A DNA stretch of 64,000 nucleotides from Piliocolobus tephrosceles (lineage: Eukaryota > Chordata > Mammalia > Primates > Cercopithecidae). Each line of letters opens with the position of its first letter. Within the stretch, counting starts at the first letter, position 1. The stretch is from assembly GCF_002776525.5 (NCBI RefSeq), contig NC_045438.1, forward strand, positions 146,918,095 through 146,982,094, written 5' to 3'. The position numbers and the translations under genes are program-made. The notes below the pieces were generated by a model. It did not search any database and was not told the origin of the DNA. It worked only from the letters and a program-made list of their open reading frames with translations. Positions 22,558-33,151 of the stretch are shown here, in pieces.

Positions 22558-22862
22558 GGCCGGGCGTGGTGGCTCACGCCTGTAATCCTAGCACTTTGGG
22601 AGGCGGAGGCGGGCGGATCACGAGGTCAGGAGATCGAGACCATCCTGGAGAACACGGTGAAACCCCGTCTCTACTAAAAATACAAAAAAATTAGCCAGGC
22701 GTGGTGGTGGGCGCCTGTAGTCCCAGCTTCTAGGGAGGCTGAGGCAGGAGAATGGCGTGAACCCGGGAGGCGGCGGAGCTTGCAGTGAGCGGAGATTGCG
22801 CCACTGCACTCTAGCCTGGGTGACAGAGCAAGACTCTGTCTCAAAAAAAAAAAAAAAAAAAA
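22558..22862 (+). mobile_element. Alu 3 of a three-Alu array (AluY)
   Basis: Least diverged of the three ('ggccgggcgtggtggctcac', 'gaatggcgtgaacccggg'), with a 'ggcggc' triplet gain in the right arm and a long A-tail followed by the outer target copy. Confidence 0.94.
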
Positions 22863-23029
22863 AAGATGTGGTACATATATACACAATAGAGTACTATTCA
22901 GTCATAAAAAGAATGAGGACCTGTCATTTGCAACCAATATGGATGGAACTGGAGGACATTATGTTAAGTGAAATAAGCCAGGCACAGAAAGACAAATTTC
23001 ATAAGTTCTCACTTACTTGTGAAAGCTAA

Positions 23030-23403
23030 AAATTAAAATAATTGAACTAATGGAGATAGAGAGTAGAATGATGATTACCAGAGGCTATGAAGGGCAGTGG
23101 GCAGGGCTGGAAGTGGGGATGGTTAATGGGTACATAAATAGATTTAGAGAGAATGAATAAGATCTAGTATTTGATAGCACAACAGAGTGACTATAGTCAA
23201 CAATAATTTATTGTACATTTTAAAATAACTAAAAGAGTATAACTGGATTGTTTGTAACACAAAGGATAAATACTTGAGGAGATGGATACCCCATTTACCC
23301 TGATGTGATTATTATGCATGTATGCCTGTATCAAAATATCTCATTGCCCCATAAATATATACACTTACTATATACCCACAAAAGTTAAAAATTAAAAAAA
23401 AAG
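23030..23403 (+). other. L1 3'UTR
   Basis: L1PB-type 3'UTR: 'gatgattaccagaggctatg', 'gatctagtatttgatagcac', 'ggagatggataccccattta', 'cccataaatatatacactta'. An Alu occupies its A-tail. Confidence 0.85.
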
Positions 23404-23404
23404 A

Positions 23405-23710
23405 GCCAGGCGTGGTGGCTCAAGCCTGTAATCCCAGCACTTTGGGAGGCCAAGACAGGTGGATCATGAGGTCAGAAGATCAAGACCACCCTGGCTAACA
23501 CGGTGAAACCCCATCTCTACAAAAATTACAAAAAATTAGCCAGGCGTGGTGGTACACGCCTGTAGTCCCAGCTACCCAGGAGGCTAAGGCAGGAGAATCG
23601 CTTGAACCTGGGAGGCGAAGGTTGCAGTGAACCAAGATCGTGCCACTGCACTCCAGCCTGGGCGACAGAGTGTGACTCCATCTAAAAGAAAAAAGAAAAG
23701 AAAAGAAAAA
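23405..23710 (+). mobile_element. Alu (Y-like)
   Basis: Inserted in the A-tail of the L1. 'ggctcaagcctg' hints at the monkey lineage but other sites are standard. Tail (AAAAG)n. Confidence 0.92.
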
Positions 23711-23715
23711 TAAAT

Positions 23716-24480
23716 TGACACCTGAGAAGGAATAGAAGAGAGGCATAACGTATAGATGGGGTTGGTCAGATCAGACTTCTCTAAGATTGGGTCATTAAAT
23801 ATGAGATCTACAGAATGAATAGAAGTTGTCTAGGTGAAGATTGGTGAGAAATATAGGGAGAAAGGGATAGTACACTTTGCAGAAGGGCGAGAATGTGATA
23901 CAGCGGAAGAGAAAGGAAAGCTTGGCACCTGAAACCACTGTGGCTAGAATACAGCAGCAAGAGAAAAAGTAGCACAGATGAAACCACTGTGGCTAGAATA
24001 TAGCGAGCAAGCAAAAAAGTAGCACAGATGAAAATGGAGTCAGACCATCCAGGGCACTGGGTTATATTAAGGATTATAGATTTTTTTCTGAATAAGATGG
24101 GAATCCATGGATTAATTTTAAATAGGTGAATGGCATACTGTGATGACCATTTAAAAAACATCGCTCTAGTCACCATGTGGAGAATTCTTGGAGAGGGCAA
24201 TAAGATGGTAGGGAGAATCCTTGGAAGACTATATCCCAGCCTAGAGATGATGGTGGTTTTGGAAGCAATGGAGGGAAGTGAATGGTTAGGGGATATATTT
24301 TGGAGGTAGAATTCATAGAGTTTAGTGATGGATTCTTAAAGAGATAGGGAGAGAAAGATTTGAGTAGAGTGAGAAGTAGAAAATAATCATTTAGGAATGT
24401 GACTGACTGAGTTTACTAGAGATACATAACTAGGTTGCCAGGCAATGTTTAGGTTGGAGATGTTGATTTTTCAATGATAT
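23716..24480 (-). mobile_element. L2 fragment (tentative)
   Basis: Purine-rich strand resembling reverse-complement L2 3' sequence: 'aagatgggaatccatggatt', 'cgctctagtcaccatgtgg', 'gagatgatggtgg'. The match is recognised by eye only and borders are soft. A 49-bp tandem duplication lies inside. Confidence 0.5.
23931..24029. repeat. 49-bp tandem duplication
   Basis: 'gaaaccactgtggctagaat' at 23931 and 23980, each unit ending 'agtagcacagat'. The copies differ at about five bases. Confidence 0.95.
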
Positions 24481-25462
24481 CAATCAGTTCAGGTGTGTGT
24501 TTTCTCCAGCTTAGTGTGAGAACAGAGAAGACAGATGGTCGCGTTCATCTAGGGTTGGCATTTGGTGTGTTTGACAGAGGGGAAAGAAGCAAGGTAATTA
24601 GTGTAGTGTTTGCAAAGGAGTTATACCAAGGGACTCTAAGTACCTAAATCAATAGACACGTAAGGCAAGTGGGGCTGATGGACAGAGAGAGAGCAATGGG
24701 TTGTGCACTGGAAGTCTTAGTGAGATGGAAGATGGTAGCAGAGTGGTGTGCTTGGTGAATTCACTGAAAACAACATAGTTTTGTTTCAGAAGTGGATGTC
24801 TCACTTGTGATTGTATAGGCTGCTGAGGTGGAGAGTTCCATGAACTAACAGTGTAGTGTTTTGGCTGGGTCATTCAACATACATTAACATTGTCTAAAAT
24901 GATGACAGGAGGTAAGATGGACTGGAAGATTGCCAGCCAGGTGCTGAAATCTCAAATGAATGAAGAGAGGTGACAGCTGATGACAGTAATAAGGAGGAGG
25001 AGGGTGATTCAGCTAAATGGTATGAGTCTCAAAAGAGACAAAAGGAACCAGGTTTAATGTCTGAAAGCAGGTAAACAGGGACCCAACTACCAAAGCTGAG
25101 ATGAGAAAAAGCAGTCTTCACTTAAGAGGCAGGCAGGGGAAATGATGTTCTCAGACAGTGCTTTGGTCTTACTGAGGCAAAATTGTGGAAGGAGCGTGGA
25201 AGCAGAGATGGAGAATATCGGGGAGTTTGCTGAGCACAGAGCAAGCATTTTCAAGCTCATCGTGAGGTACAGGGTTGTGTCACATGGAATGATGGATGTA
25301 GTAGTCAGCTGTTTGGAGCTAGTTAAGATAAAGGATTTCTGGAGAGACTTCTATGTCTGGTGGAGGATTTGCTTCTAAAAGGCTTTCAGAAGAAGGTGGC
25401 CACTTGGTCTAATACTGGTCTAAAGATGTTTTTTATTATTTTTACAAAAAACATGATAACTT
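24481..25462. other. No recognisable feature
   Basis: Purine-rich, repeat-poor sequence. It may continue the L2 fragment but no diagnostic word is seen. The 78-residue frame at 25142-25378 has no recognisable domain and is taken as chance. Confidence 0.4.
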
Positions 25463-25778
25463 GGCTGGGCACGGTGGCTCATGCCTGTAATTCAAGCACT
25501 TTGGGAGGCCGAGGTGGGTGGATCACGAGGTCAAGAGATCGAGACCATTCTGGCCAACATGGTGAAACCCCGCCTCTACTAAAAATACAAAAATTAGCTG
25601 GGTGTGGTAGTACAGGTGGGTGCCTGTAGTCCCAGCTACTCGGGAGGCTGAGGCAGGAGAATCGCTTGAGCCCATAAGGCAGAGGTTGCAGTGAGCTGAG
25701 ATCGTGCCACTGCACTCCAGCCTGAGTGACAGAACGAGACTCTGTCTCAAAAAAAAAAAAAAAAAAAAAAAAGAAAAG
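25463..25778 (+). mobile_element. Alu (S type)
   Basis: TSD 'gataactt' at 25455-25462 and 25779-25786. A small gain 'gtagtacaggtgggtgcc' lies at the start of the right arm. Long A-tail. Confidence 0.93.
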
Positions 25779-25839
25779 ATAACTTTAGGTACCATTTTCC
25801 TTTCAAAGCTGCCTTTTCTTTATAAAGTTGATGACAAAA

Positions 25840-26388
25840 GTATACAACCAATTAATGAGTACAGAGTTTCTGCTTGGGATGATGTGAAAATTCTGGAAAT
25901 GGACAGTGGTGATGGTTGCACAGCATCGCAAATGCGCTTAACGCCACTGAAGTGTACACTGAAAAGTGGTGAAAATGGTGTCTGAGTCTGCACAGGGTGC
26001 TTGAACAAAATATCATAAACTGGGTGGCTTAGAAATAACAGAAATTCATTTCTCACAGTTCTGGAGGCTGGGAAGTACAAGATTAAGATGCCAGCAGATT
26101 CAGTGTGTGATGAGGGACTATTTCCAGGTTCTTCGAGGGTGCCTTCTCACTGTGTCCTCACTTGGTGGGAAGGGGAAAGGCAATGGTCTGGGGTTTCTCG
26201 TATAAAGAAACAAATCCCATTCTTGACGGTGGAGCCCTCATGACCTAACCACCTCCCCAAATCCCCACTTCCTAACATCATCACATTGGTGAGTAGGTTT
26301 CAATATATGAATTTTGGGGGGATGCCAACATTCAGATCACAGCAAATGGTCAATTTTATGTTACGTATTTTTACCACAATCTGAAAAA
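25840..26388 (+). mobile_element. L1 3'UTR fragment (L1MA/MB type), split by an LTR
   Basis: 'gagtacagagtttctgcttg', 'ggacagtggtgatggttgca' and 'ccactgaagtgtacactg' are typical of L1M 3'UTR. It resumes after the LTR with 'ggtcaattttatgttacg' and 'ttttaccacaat'. Confidence 0.82.
25979..26344 (-). mobile_element. MaLR LTR (MST type)
   Basis: Solo LTR: 'tgtctgagtctgcacagggt' at the left, 'ctcacagttctggaggctgg', 'cctcatgacctaaccacctc', end 'cagatcacagca'. Exact 5-bp TSD 'aatgg' at 25974-25978 and 26345-26349, inside the L1 3'UTR. Confidence 0.88.
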
Positions 26389-27705
26389 GTGCAGTGTGTA
26401 GTGAAGGTTGTAAACTAGCAGCCTGTTGATTAAATGTGCTCTCAGACATGCTTGTTCATCCTCACGCTGTTTTGGCCATTAGCGTGTGTAATAATAAATA
26501 AATAGTTTCCAACGTTTAAAAATCTGGAGATTTTGTATTAAAATCCCTTTAAAAATTTGGGCTATCTAGAAACTATGAACCCACATTCCTACTTAGGGAG
26601 GATCCGCTGGTGCCAAGACGGGCACGTCCTCCCAATCCCTGGATGGAGCGGACACCTCCTACCACTCCTTATTGTATTCTTGTCACCCTGGTGCTTGCTC
26701 TGTTGTTTCTCTTTTCAGAATTAATAGAATGGTGAAACAATTGTATAGCCACATCTCTACAAAGATCAGAAAATGAAAGACTTAACAGGGTCTTGTGTTT
26801 CAAGAAAAGTGGGAGAAAACACATTTCTTGGTGGAAGTGAAGCTACATGTTTAATGTGTAAACAAAGTATGTCCCAAGAATATAATCTGGCCAAGTTATT
26901 TTTATTACCTGCCCAGCTCCTGAGGGCGGTTTACCTCCTTGATTTATATAAACTCTTTATTACTTTAAGTTTTAAGTAATTTATGTAAAGTAAAAACCTA
27001 ACAAAATTTCAAGGACATAGAACATCTCTAATTTTCATCAAGGCTTTGGCTAGGAAACATGCCCAGACTTTGAGCTTGTTGGGAACAATGTGGGGTATCA
27101 ATTAAGTGATCGATTAAAAGATTGTTCTCAGTGTTTGTACATAGAAAAAACAATGATACGTTTTCTGTGTTCTGCGTGTGTGTGAAAGGGGTCACGTAGA
27201 TCTGTGTGATTCATTGGCACATGGACTCATTGTTTGTGCCAAATCAATCAGTAGACATGGAAACATTAAATCATTGTATGTCAACATCGCTGTGGAAAAA
27301 ATAAAAGGTTTTGGTATACAGAATGGGCACGTCCTGTCACCAGAAAAAGTGCACCGACTTCTTTTTGAAAGTAAAAATATAGTAAACACCAGATATTCTG
27401 GCACTATGATTTATTCTAATCTAAAATATCCTAACACTTCTAAATATTAAGAACTAAATTTTAGTTCTTTTCCTGCTGGGTGACCTTACCTAGGAACATC
27501 TTTGCTTTGTAATAAGAATGCAGTGAATTATAGCATTGCTGGATAATAGTTGAAAACAATGCTTAATGTGAATGCAAATGTCCAATTTCTACTTAGAAAT
27601 GGAGGAGTGCACAAGTATCTCTCAACCCCTGTCTGACATCTGTTGGTGTCCCATGACATGAGAAAATACCCATGACCCAGACCAAGTCAAGCACCAGCAT
27701 AGAGG
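26389..27705. other. No recognisable feature
   Basis: AT-rich sequence without a nameable repeat. Open frames at 26773-26979 and 27178-27450 show no known motif or splice context and are treated as chance. Confidence 0.5.
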
Positions 27706-28454
27706 GTATATTCATTTTCTAGAGCTGCCTAAAAAGGACCACAAACCGGGTGGCATTAAACAATAGAAAGCTATTGGGGTTTGGCTCTGGACATTAGAAA
27801 TGTGAAATACAGATGTCAGCAGGGCCAACCTCCCTCTGAAGCCTTTAAGGAAGACTCTGTTCTGTGGCTTTCTCTTAGCTTCTGGTGTTGCCAGCAATCC
27901 TCGGCATCCCTAAGCTCATAGATGCATCACTCCAATCTCTGCCTTCACTGGCACATGTCATTCTCCCGTGTGTTTTTATCTGCGTCCCTCCTCTTCTTGT
28001 TTTTGAGACGGAGTCTTGCACTGTCACCCAGGCTGGAGTGCAATGGCGCGATTTCGGCTCACTGCAACCTCTGCCTCCCAGGTTCAAGCAACTCTCCTGC
28101 CTCAGCCTCTCGAGTAGCTGGGATTACAGGTGCCCGCCACCATGCCCGGCTAATTTTTTTTTTTTTTTTTATTTTTAGTAGAGATGGGGTTTCACCATGT
28201 TGGCCAGGCTGGTCTCAAACTCCTGACCTCAGGTGATCTGCCTGCCTCGGCCTCCCAAAGTGCTGGGATTACAGGCGTGAGTCACCACACCTGGCCCCTT
28301 CTCTTCTTTTAAAGACTGCAGTCATATTGGGTTAGGGCCCACCCAAATGTCCTTATCATAACTTGATTACCTCTGCAAAGATTCTATTTCCAAGTAAGGT
28401 TACAGGTTAGGACTTCAACATATCTTTTTTGGGGGTACAATTCAACCCATAACA
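27706..28454 (-). mobile_element. MaLR LTR (MLT1 type), split by an Alu
   Basis: 'accacaaaccgggtggcatt', 'gcagggccaacctccctctg' and 'tcactccaatctctgcct', then Alu, then 'gggttagggcccacccaaat' and 'ggttaggacttcaacatat', ending 'acccataaca'. 5-bp TSD 'gaggg' at 27701-27705 and 28455-28459. Confidence 0.85.
28009..28296 (-). mobile_element. Alu (S type)
   Basis: Nearly tailless copy (only T5) with a T18 expansion in the central linker (about 28157-28170). Nested in the MLT1 LTR; TSD near 'cctcttctt'/'ccttctctt'. Confidence 0.92.
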
Positions 28455-28459
28455 GAGGG

Positions 28460-29142
28460 ACAGCACGGTGGACAGACCATATCCTTGAATTAACTCTTTA
28501 CTTAGACTCCGACCCAGCCACATTTCATCTCAGCCATGGCTACCTTGCTTTCTTCCCTTATTTTAGTGTTGGAGTCATCTCCTCTTTATCCTTCTTCCAT
28601 GATGGTCAATGTCAACTTTCATCAATGTGTACGTTTCTGACTGTGAACAGTCCCCTGTTAGCATGCTCTTTCCTTACTCCAAACCCTGGAAGTAGAACTT
28701 CTTGATTGGAACCTGGAAAGCCATTCCTATAAATCACTCCTATCGATTACCTTCCCCCTGCCTTAAATCTTCCCTGGGTTGCACAGGTTTTCCATTGTCG
28801 TAACTTTAGTCACCTTCTTGCAACTCTTCTGTCCTGCCGTCTTTCCCTTTCACCTACTTGTTGGAACCCAGCCTTGAATAAGTCCAGTTCTTTAGTCTGG
28901 GTTCACACCTGGGCAGCTGAGCGCTGTGAGAGGAAATCAAATCTGTTTAACTAGTTAGCTTTCTCTTCAGTTTTCTGCATGGGCATTTTATTCCATCCAT
29001 AAGCTCCTTAAACCTGTGACATCATCAGTTTCCTCTCATCCACATCTTTCTTCCCTCAACTCTTAATTCATGAGTAAAATACACCTGTACCTTCTTAAAT
29101 ACATGGAGAAAACACACAAGTACCTTCTTCTTCTTCTTCTCC
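28460..29142. other. Unassigned pyrimidine-rich sequence
   Basis: No Alu, L1 or LTR. The pyrimidine-rich composition would fit plus-strand L2, but I see no firm match. A short (TTC)6 array lies at 29124-29141. Confidence 0.4.
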
Positions 29143-29446
29143 TTTTTTTTTTTTTTTTTTTTTTGAGACAGAGTCTCACTCTATTGCCCAGGCTGGAGTG
29201 CAATGGTGCCATCTCGGCTCACTGCAACCTCTGCCGCCCAGGTTCAAGCACATCTCCTGCCTCGGCCTCCCAAGTAGCTGGGATTACAAGTGCCTGCCAC
29301 TGCCCCTGGCTAACTTTTGTATTTTTAGTAAAGACAGGGTTTCATCATGTTGACCAGGCTGGTCTCAAGCTCCTGACCTCAGGCGATCTGCTTGCCTTGG
29401 CCTCCTAATGTGCTGGGATTACAGGCATGAACTTCAGAGACTGACC
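29143..29446 (-). mobile_element. Alu (S type)
   Basis: T22 tail, complete body. The 5' end is altered ('catgaacttcagagactgacc'). Confidence 0.92.
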
Positions 29447-29450
29447 TGTC

Positions 29451-29696
29451 TTTTTTCTTTTTTTTCTTTTTTTCTAAGACAGCGTTTGGCTGTCACCCTG
29501 ATTCTCCTGCCTCAGCCTCCCGAGTAGCTGGGATTACAGGCATCCACCACCATCCCCAACTAATTTTTGTATTTTTAGTGGAGATGAGGTTTCACCATGT
29601 TGGCCAGGCTGGTCTTCAACTCCTGACCTCAGGCGATCTGCCTGCCTCAGCCTCCCAAAGTGCTGAGATTATAGGTGTGAGCCAGTGCGCCTGGCC
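29451..29696 (-). mobile_element. Alu with internal deletion
   Basis: 'ggctgtcaccctg' joins directly to 'attctcctgcctcagcc', removing about 60 bp of the right arm. Ends 'gtgcgcctggcc'. Flanks 'cctgtcttttt'/'cctgtttctt'. Confidence 0.9.
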
Positions 29697-29743
29697 TGTT
29701 TCTTAAATATTAGTGTTCTTTGATTTCTGCCTTTGGCTATCTT

Positions 29744-30032
29744 TTTTTTTTTTTTTTTTGAGACAGGATCTCAGTCTGTCACCCTGGCTGGAGTGCAGTG
29801 GCCTGATTTTGGCTAACTGCAGCCTTGACTTCCCTGACTCAGGTGATCCTCCTACCTCAGCCTCCTGAGGAGCTGGGATTACAAGCATGCGCCATCATGC
29901 TTTTTTAGTTTTTGTAGAGATGGGGTCTCACTATGTTGCCCAGGCTGGTCTCGAACTCCTGGGCTCAAGGGATCCTCCTGCCTCCGCCTCCCCAAATGCT
30001 GTGATTACAGGTGTGAGCCGCTGCGCCCAGCC
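29744..30032 (-). mobile_element. AluJ
   Basis: J-type ('actgcagccttgacttccct', 'cgaactcctgggctcaaggg'). Well-preserved TSD 'cctttggctatctt' (29730-29743, overlapping the T-tail, and 30033-30046), unusual for an Alu this old. Confidence 0.92.
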
Positions 30033-30241
30033 CCTTTGGCTATCTTTGCTCCTCATTCTGTCTAGTTTCCCATGGGATTTCTGTCACGCCCATGAATTTA
30101 TCACTGACAATTTCCAAGTCGATAACTCTAGCTCAGATCACTCCAAAGGCTCACATTCACATATCCAACTGTCTACTAGACAACTCCACTTTGATGTTTC
30201 CCATGAACGCAACAAATGGACCATGTCAAAAATGAAACCCG

Positions 30242-30567
30242 GGCCGGGTGCAGTGGCTCACGCCTGTAATCCCAGCACTTTGGGAGGCTGAGGTGGGCAG
30301 AACACAAGGTCAAGAGATTGAGACCAGACTGGCCAACATGGTGAAACCCCGTCTCTACTAAAAAAAAAAAAAGAACAATACAAAAATTAGCTGGGCATAG
30401 TGGCACGTGCCCATAGTCCCAACTACTCGGGAGGCTGAGGCAGGAGAATCATTTGAACTCGAGAGGCAGAGGTTGCAGTGAGCCAAGATTGCACCACTGC
30501 ACACCAGCCTGGCCAGCCTGGGCAACAAGAGCAAAACTCCATAAAAAAAAAAAAAAAAAAAAAAAAA
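30242..30567 (+). mobile_element. Alu (S type)
   Basis: 'ggccgggtgcagtggctcac' to an A24+ tail. Linker expanded with A-runs, and a 'gcctggccagcctgggcaac' duplication lies near the 3' end. Confidence 0.93.
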
Positions 30568-31037
30568 TCAAACGCATAACCTCTACTCCTCAGCCCCTTT
30601 CTGTCTTCAACTCCTGAGTTTCTGCACGCAGTTAATCAATCCTTACCTCATTTACCCAAACCAGAGATCAAGCGTCAGCTGAGGCAGATGTCCTTTGGGT
30701 CTTAACCGTGCTACTGCATTCCTGCCTATTGCCAATGGCCGCTAGCCAGGTTCCCACTGCCGTAGCCTGCAACACTGTAGCCTGCAACACTGCTCCGTCT
30801 CCTACCTGCCTCCCTCCAATTCGTTCCCCTTTGACCCTTTTTCTTTTTCCAGGCAGTGACCATTTAAGTATGCAAATTTGACTATATTACCACTACCCTG
30901 GGCTTCTCAGGTCTCAATTAACGTGTAACTTCCTGGGAGAAGCTTTCCTCAATTTTCTTTCAATTCTAGGTACCTATTCAAAAGAATTAGCTTGTCATTT
31001 CTCTTTTAGAGCACCTCGCACACTATATGGTGATTCT

Positions 31038-31336
31038 TTTTTTTTTTTTTTGAGACAGAGTCTCGCTCTGTGACTCAGGCTAGAGTGCAGTGGCACGATC
31101 TCAGCTCACTGCAAACTCTGCCTCCTGGGTTCACGCCGTTCTCCTGCCTCAGCCTCCAGAGTAGCTGGGACTACAGGCACCTGCCACCATGCCCAGCTAA
31201 TTTTGTTTTTGTATTTTTAGTAGAGACGGGGTTTCACCGTGTTAGCCAGGATGGTCTCGATCTCCTGACCTCGTGATCCACCTGCCTCGGCCTCCCAAAG
31301 TGCTGGGATTACAGGCATGAGCCACCACGCCCGGCC
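31038..31336 (-). mobile_element. Alu (Y-like)
   Basis: TSD 'tatggtgattctt' (31025-31037) and 'tacagtgattctt' after the body. Y-type features 'ctcctgacctcgtgatcc' and 'caccgtgttagccaggatgg'. Splits L2. Confidence 0.93.
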
Positions 31337-31410
31337 AATATACAGTGATTCTTGACTCCGAGCTATTCCTAACTAGACTGTAACCTCTCTAAGAATAGGA
31401 ATGGTGTTTT

Positions 31411-31485
31411 TCTCTTTTTTTTCTCCTTTCCTTTCCCATTTTCCCTCCCCTCCCCTCCCTTCCCCTCCCCTCTCCTTCCTTCTTA
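31411..31485. repeat. Polypyrimidine tract with minus-strand G-quadruplex potential
   Basis: Almost pure C/T over 75 bp. At 31443-31470 runs of three or four C separated by single T or TT give, on the minus strand, at least five G-runs with one- or two-base loops. Mirror symmetry would also allow H-DNA. Confidence 0.9.
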
Positions 31486-31984
31486 GTTGTTGTTGTTTCA
31501 TCCCATTTCCCAGGATGTCTCCGTAGAATATGCTCCAGGCATTCACAGCATAGTTGGCTAATGGGGCTGACTCTTTCCTGGCTGCTTTTCAGTCCCTAGA
31601 CTGCAACTCAACAGAGGATACACAGTGCAAACCCAATAGATCTTTTGAAAATAAATAAATAAATGCCATCTCACCCATCTTGGCCTGTTTCTGGAGGGCC
31701 AGAATCTCTGATTGTTTGAAAACATACTGTGATACCTAATGAACACGTTGTCAGTTTGACCTGTGTTTACTCTAATGTTCCAATTCAAGGACCTTTTCTT
31801 CTATAAATGATGACTAGTGACCTATTAGGGGACATGAGTTCATCAGACAACAGTCAGTGGGCATAGGACTGATTTTGTTAAACCTTAGTAGGTAGTTATT
31901 TCTGTTACTTGGTGTAAAAAGAAGTATGGGCAAGATGATGACTTAGAACCTTCAAATTCTTTACATTTAAGGACTTTTAAAAAT
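31486..31984. other. Possible L2 3' end, otherwise unassigned
   Basis: A-rich '(aaat)4' near 31650 after 'tacacagtgcaaacccaata' might be the L2 3' terminus. The rest shows no feature. Confidence 0.35.
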
Positions 31985-32168
31985 CCTTTCTATTCACTCT
32001 TTTTTAAATTGACTCATAAAAATTACATATATTTTTGGCATACAACATGATGTTTTGATATATGTATACATTGTGAGATGATTAAATCAAGCTAATTAAC
32101 ATATCTAGCACTTTTGTCCTTTTTTTTTGTGGTGAGAGCATTTAACATCTACTTTCATCAAATTTTAT

Positions 32169-32480
32169 TTTATTTATGTATATATATTTTTTGAGACGGA
32201 GTTTCGCTCTTGTTGCCCAGGCTGGAGTGCTGGAGTGCAATGGCGCGATCTTGGCTCACTGCAAATTCCATCCCCCAGGGTTCAAGCGATTCTCCTGCCT
32301 CAGCCTTCCGAGTAGCTGGGATTACAGGTATGCACGACACCTGGCTAATTTTGTATTTTTATTAGAGACGGGATTTCTCCATGTTGTTCAGGCTGGTCTC
32401 AAACTCCTGACTTCAGGTGATCCGCCTGCCTTGGCCTCCCAAAGTGCTGGGATTACAGGCGTGAGCCACTGCGCTCGGCC
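32169..32480 (-). mobile_element. Alu (S type)
   Basis: TSD 'tactttcatcaaattt' (32151) and 'tactctcatcaatttt' (32482). Tandem 'gctggagt' doubling ('gctggagtgctggagtgc') in the right arm. Confidence 0.93.
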
Positions 32481-32840
32481 TTTACTCTCATCAATTTTCA
32501 AGTATATAACACCTTAGTATTGACAATAGTCACCATGCTGCACAATAGATCTCCAGAAATTATTCCTCCAGTCTGACTGAAATTTTGTATCTGTTGACTA
32601 ACATCTCTACATCAGCCCTTCCCCTTAGCTCTGGCAACCACCATTCTACTCTCTGCTTCTATGAGCTCAACTTCTTTAGATTCCAAATATGAGTGAAATT
32701 ATGCAGTATTTGTCTTTCTGTGCCTGGCTTATTTCACTTAGTATAATGTCCTCCAGGTTCATTCATGTTGTACCAAATGGCAGGATTTCCTTGTTTTTTA
32801 AGGCTGACTAGCATTCCGCTGTGTTTCTACAGCACATATT

Positions 32841-33151
32841 ATTTTATTTTTTTTCTCTTTCTTTGTTTAAAAATTTGCTTTAAGTTCCAGGATACATGTG
32901 CAGAACATGCAGGTTTGTTACATAGGTATACATGTGCCATTGTGGTTTGCTGCACCTATCAACCCATCATCTAGGTTTTAAGTCCCACGTGCATTAGGTA
33001 TTTGTCCTAATGCTCTCCCTCTCCTTGCTCCCCACCCCCTGACAGGTCATGGTATGTGATGTTCCCCTCCCTGTGTCTGTGTTCTCATTGTTCAACTCCC
33101 ACTCATGAGTGAGAACATGCGGTGTTTGGTTTTCTGTTCCTGTGTTAGTGT
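32841..33151 (-). mobile_element. L1PA 3' end, short insertion nested in L1
   Basis: Typical young L1 3' end in reverse: 'catgcaggtttgttacatag', 'ccacccc', 'gagaacatgcggtgtttggt'. TSD 'tacagcacatatt' at 32828-32840 and again at about 33153. Truncated to about 310 bp. Confidence 0.88.

Larger units (their letters stand above)
17270..23029 (+). pseudogene. L1 ORF2 remnant (endonuclease-reverse transcriptase)
   Basis: Decayed ORF2. The endonuclease start reads VITLNVNGLNSPVKRHR near 17300. The reverse transcriptase core near 20290-20528 reads GTQGCPLSPLLFNTVLEVLA, with the active-site box as FADN (20424-20435) instead of FADD. The C-terminal part reads PSIMNG near 21940 and IYTIEYYSVIKR near 22880, and the stop follows at 23029. 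Interrupted by Alus at 18626, 18767, 19678, 19976, 21966, 22271 and 22558 and by an N gap. The intact protein nicks target DNA and reverse transcribes L1 RNA; this copy cannot. Confidence 0.88.
12920..23403 (+). mobile_element. Full-length L1 (L1PB/L1PA type), interrupted
   Basis: Starts at the canonical L1 5' end 'ggaggtggagcaagatggcc' and ends in the L1PB-like 3'UTR ('gatctagtatttgatagcac', 'acccacaaaagttaaaaatt') with a short A-tail. In order it contains a 5'UTR with internal repeats, an ORF1 remnant, a short inter-ORF spacer, an ORF2 remnant and the 3'UTR. Nine Alus and a 100-N gap interrupt it; without them about 7.5 kb remains. Stop codons and frameshifts run throughout, so it cannot move. 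A candidate TSD ('aaattga' at 12907, and again after the Alu seated in its tail) is weak. Confidence 0.92.
30047..31410 (+). mobile_element. L2 (LINE2) 3' region, interrupted by two Alus
   Basis: Pyrimidine-rich L2 strand: 'catatccaactgtctactag' and, at the 3' end, 'ttcctgggagaagctttcct', 'agcacctcgcacactatatg' and 'actagactgtaacctctcta'. Decayed, non-coding. Confidence 0.6.

Noticed and set aside
23060..23380. Unique 3' exon with poly-A signal
   Set aside because: The sequence is a recognisable L1 3'UTR.
27178..27450. 90-residue frame in unique DNA
   Set aside because: Considered as a possible small gene, but no family, no splice sites and no CpG-rich promoter.
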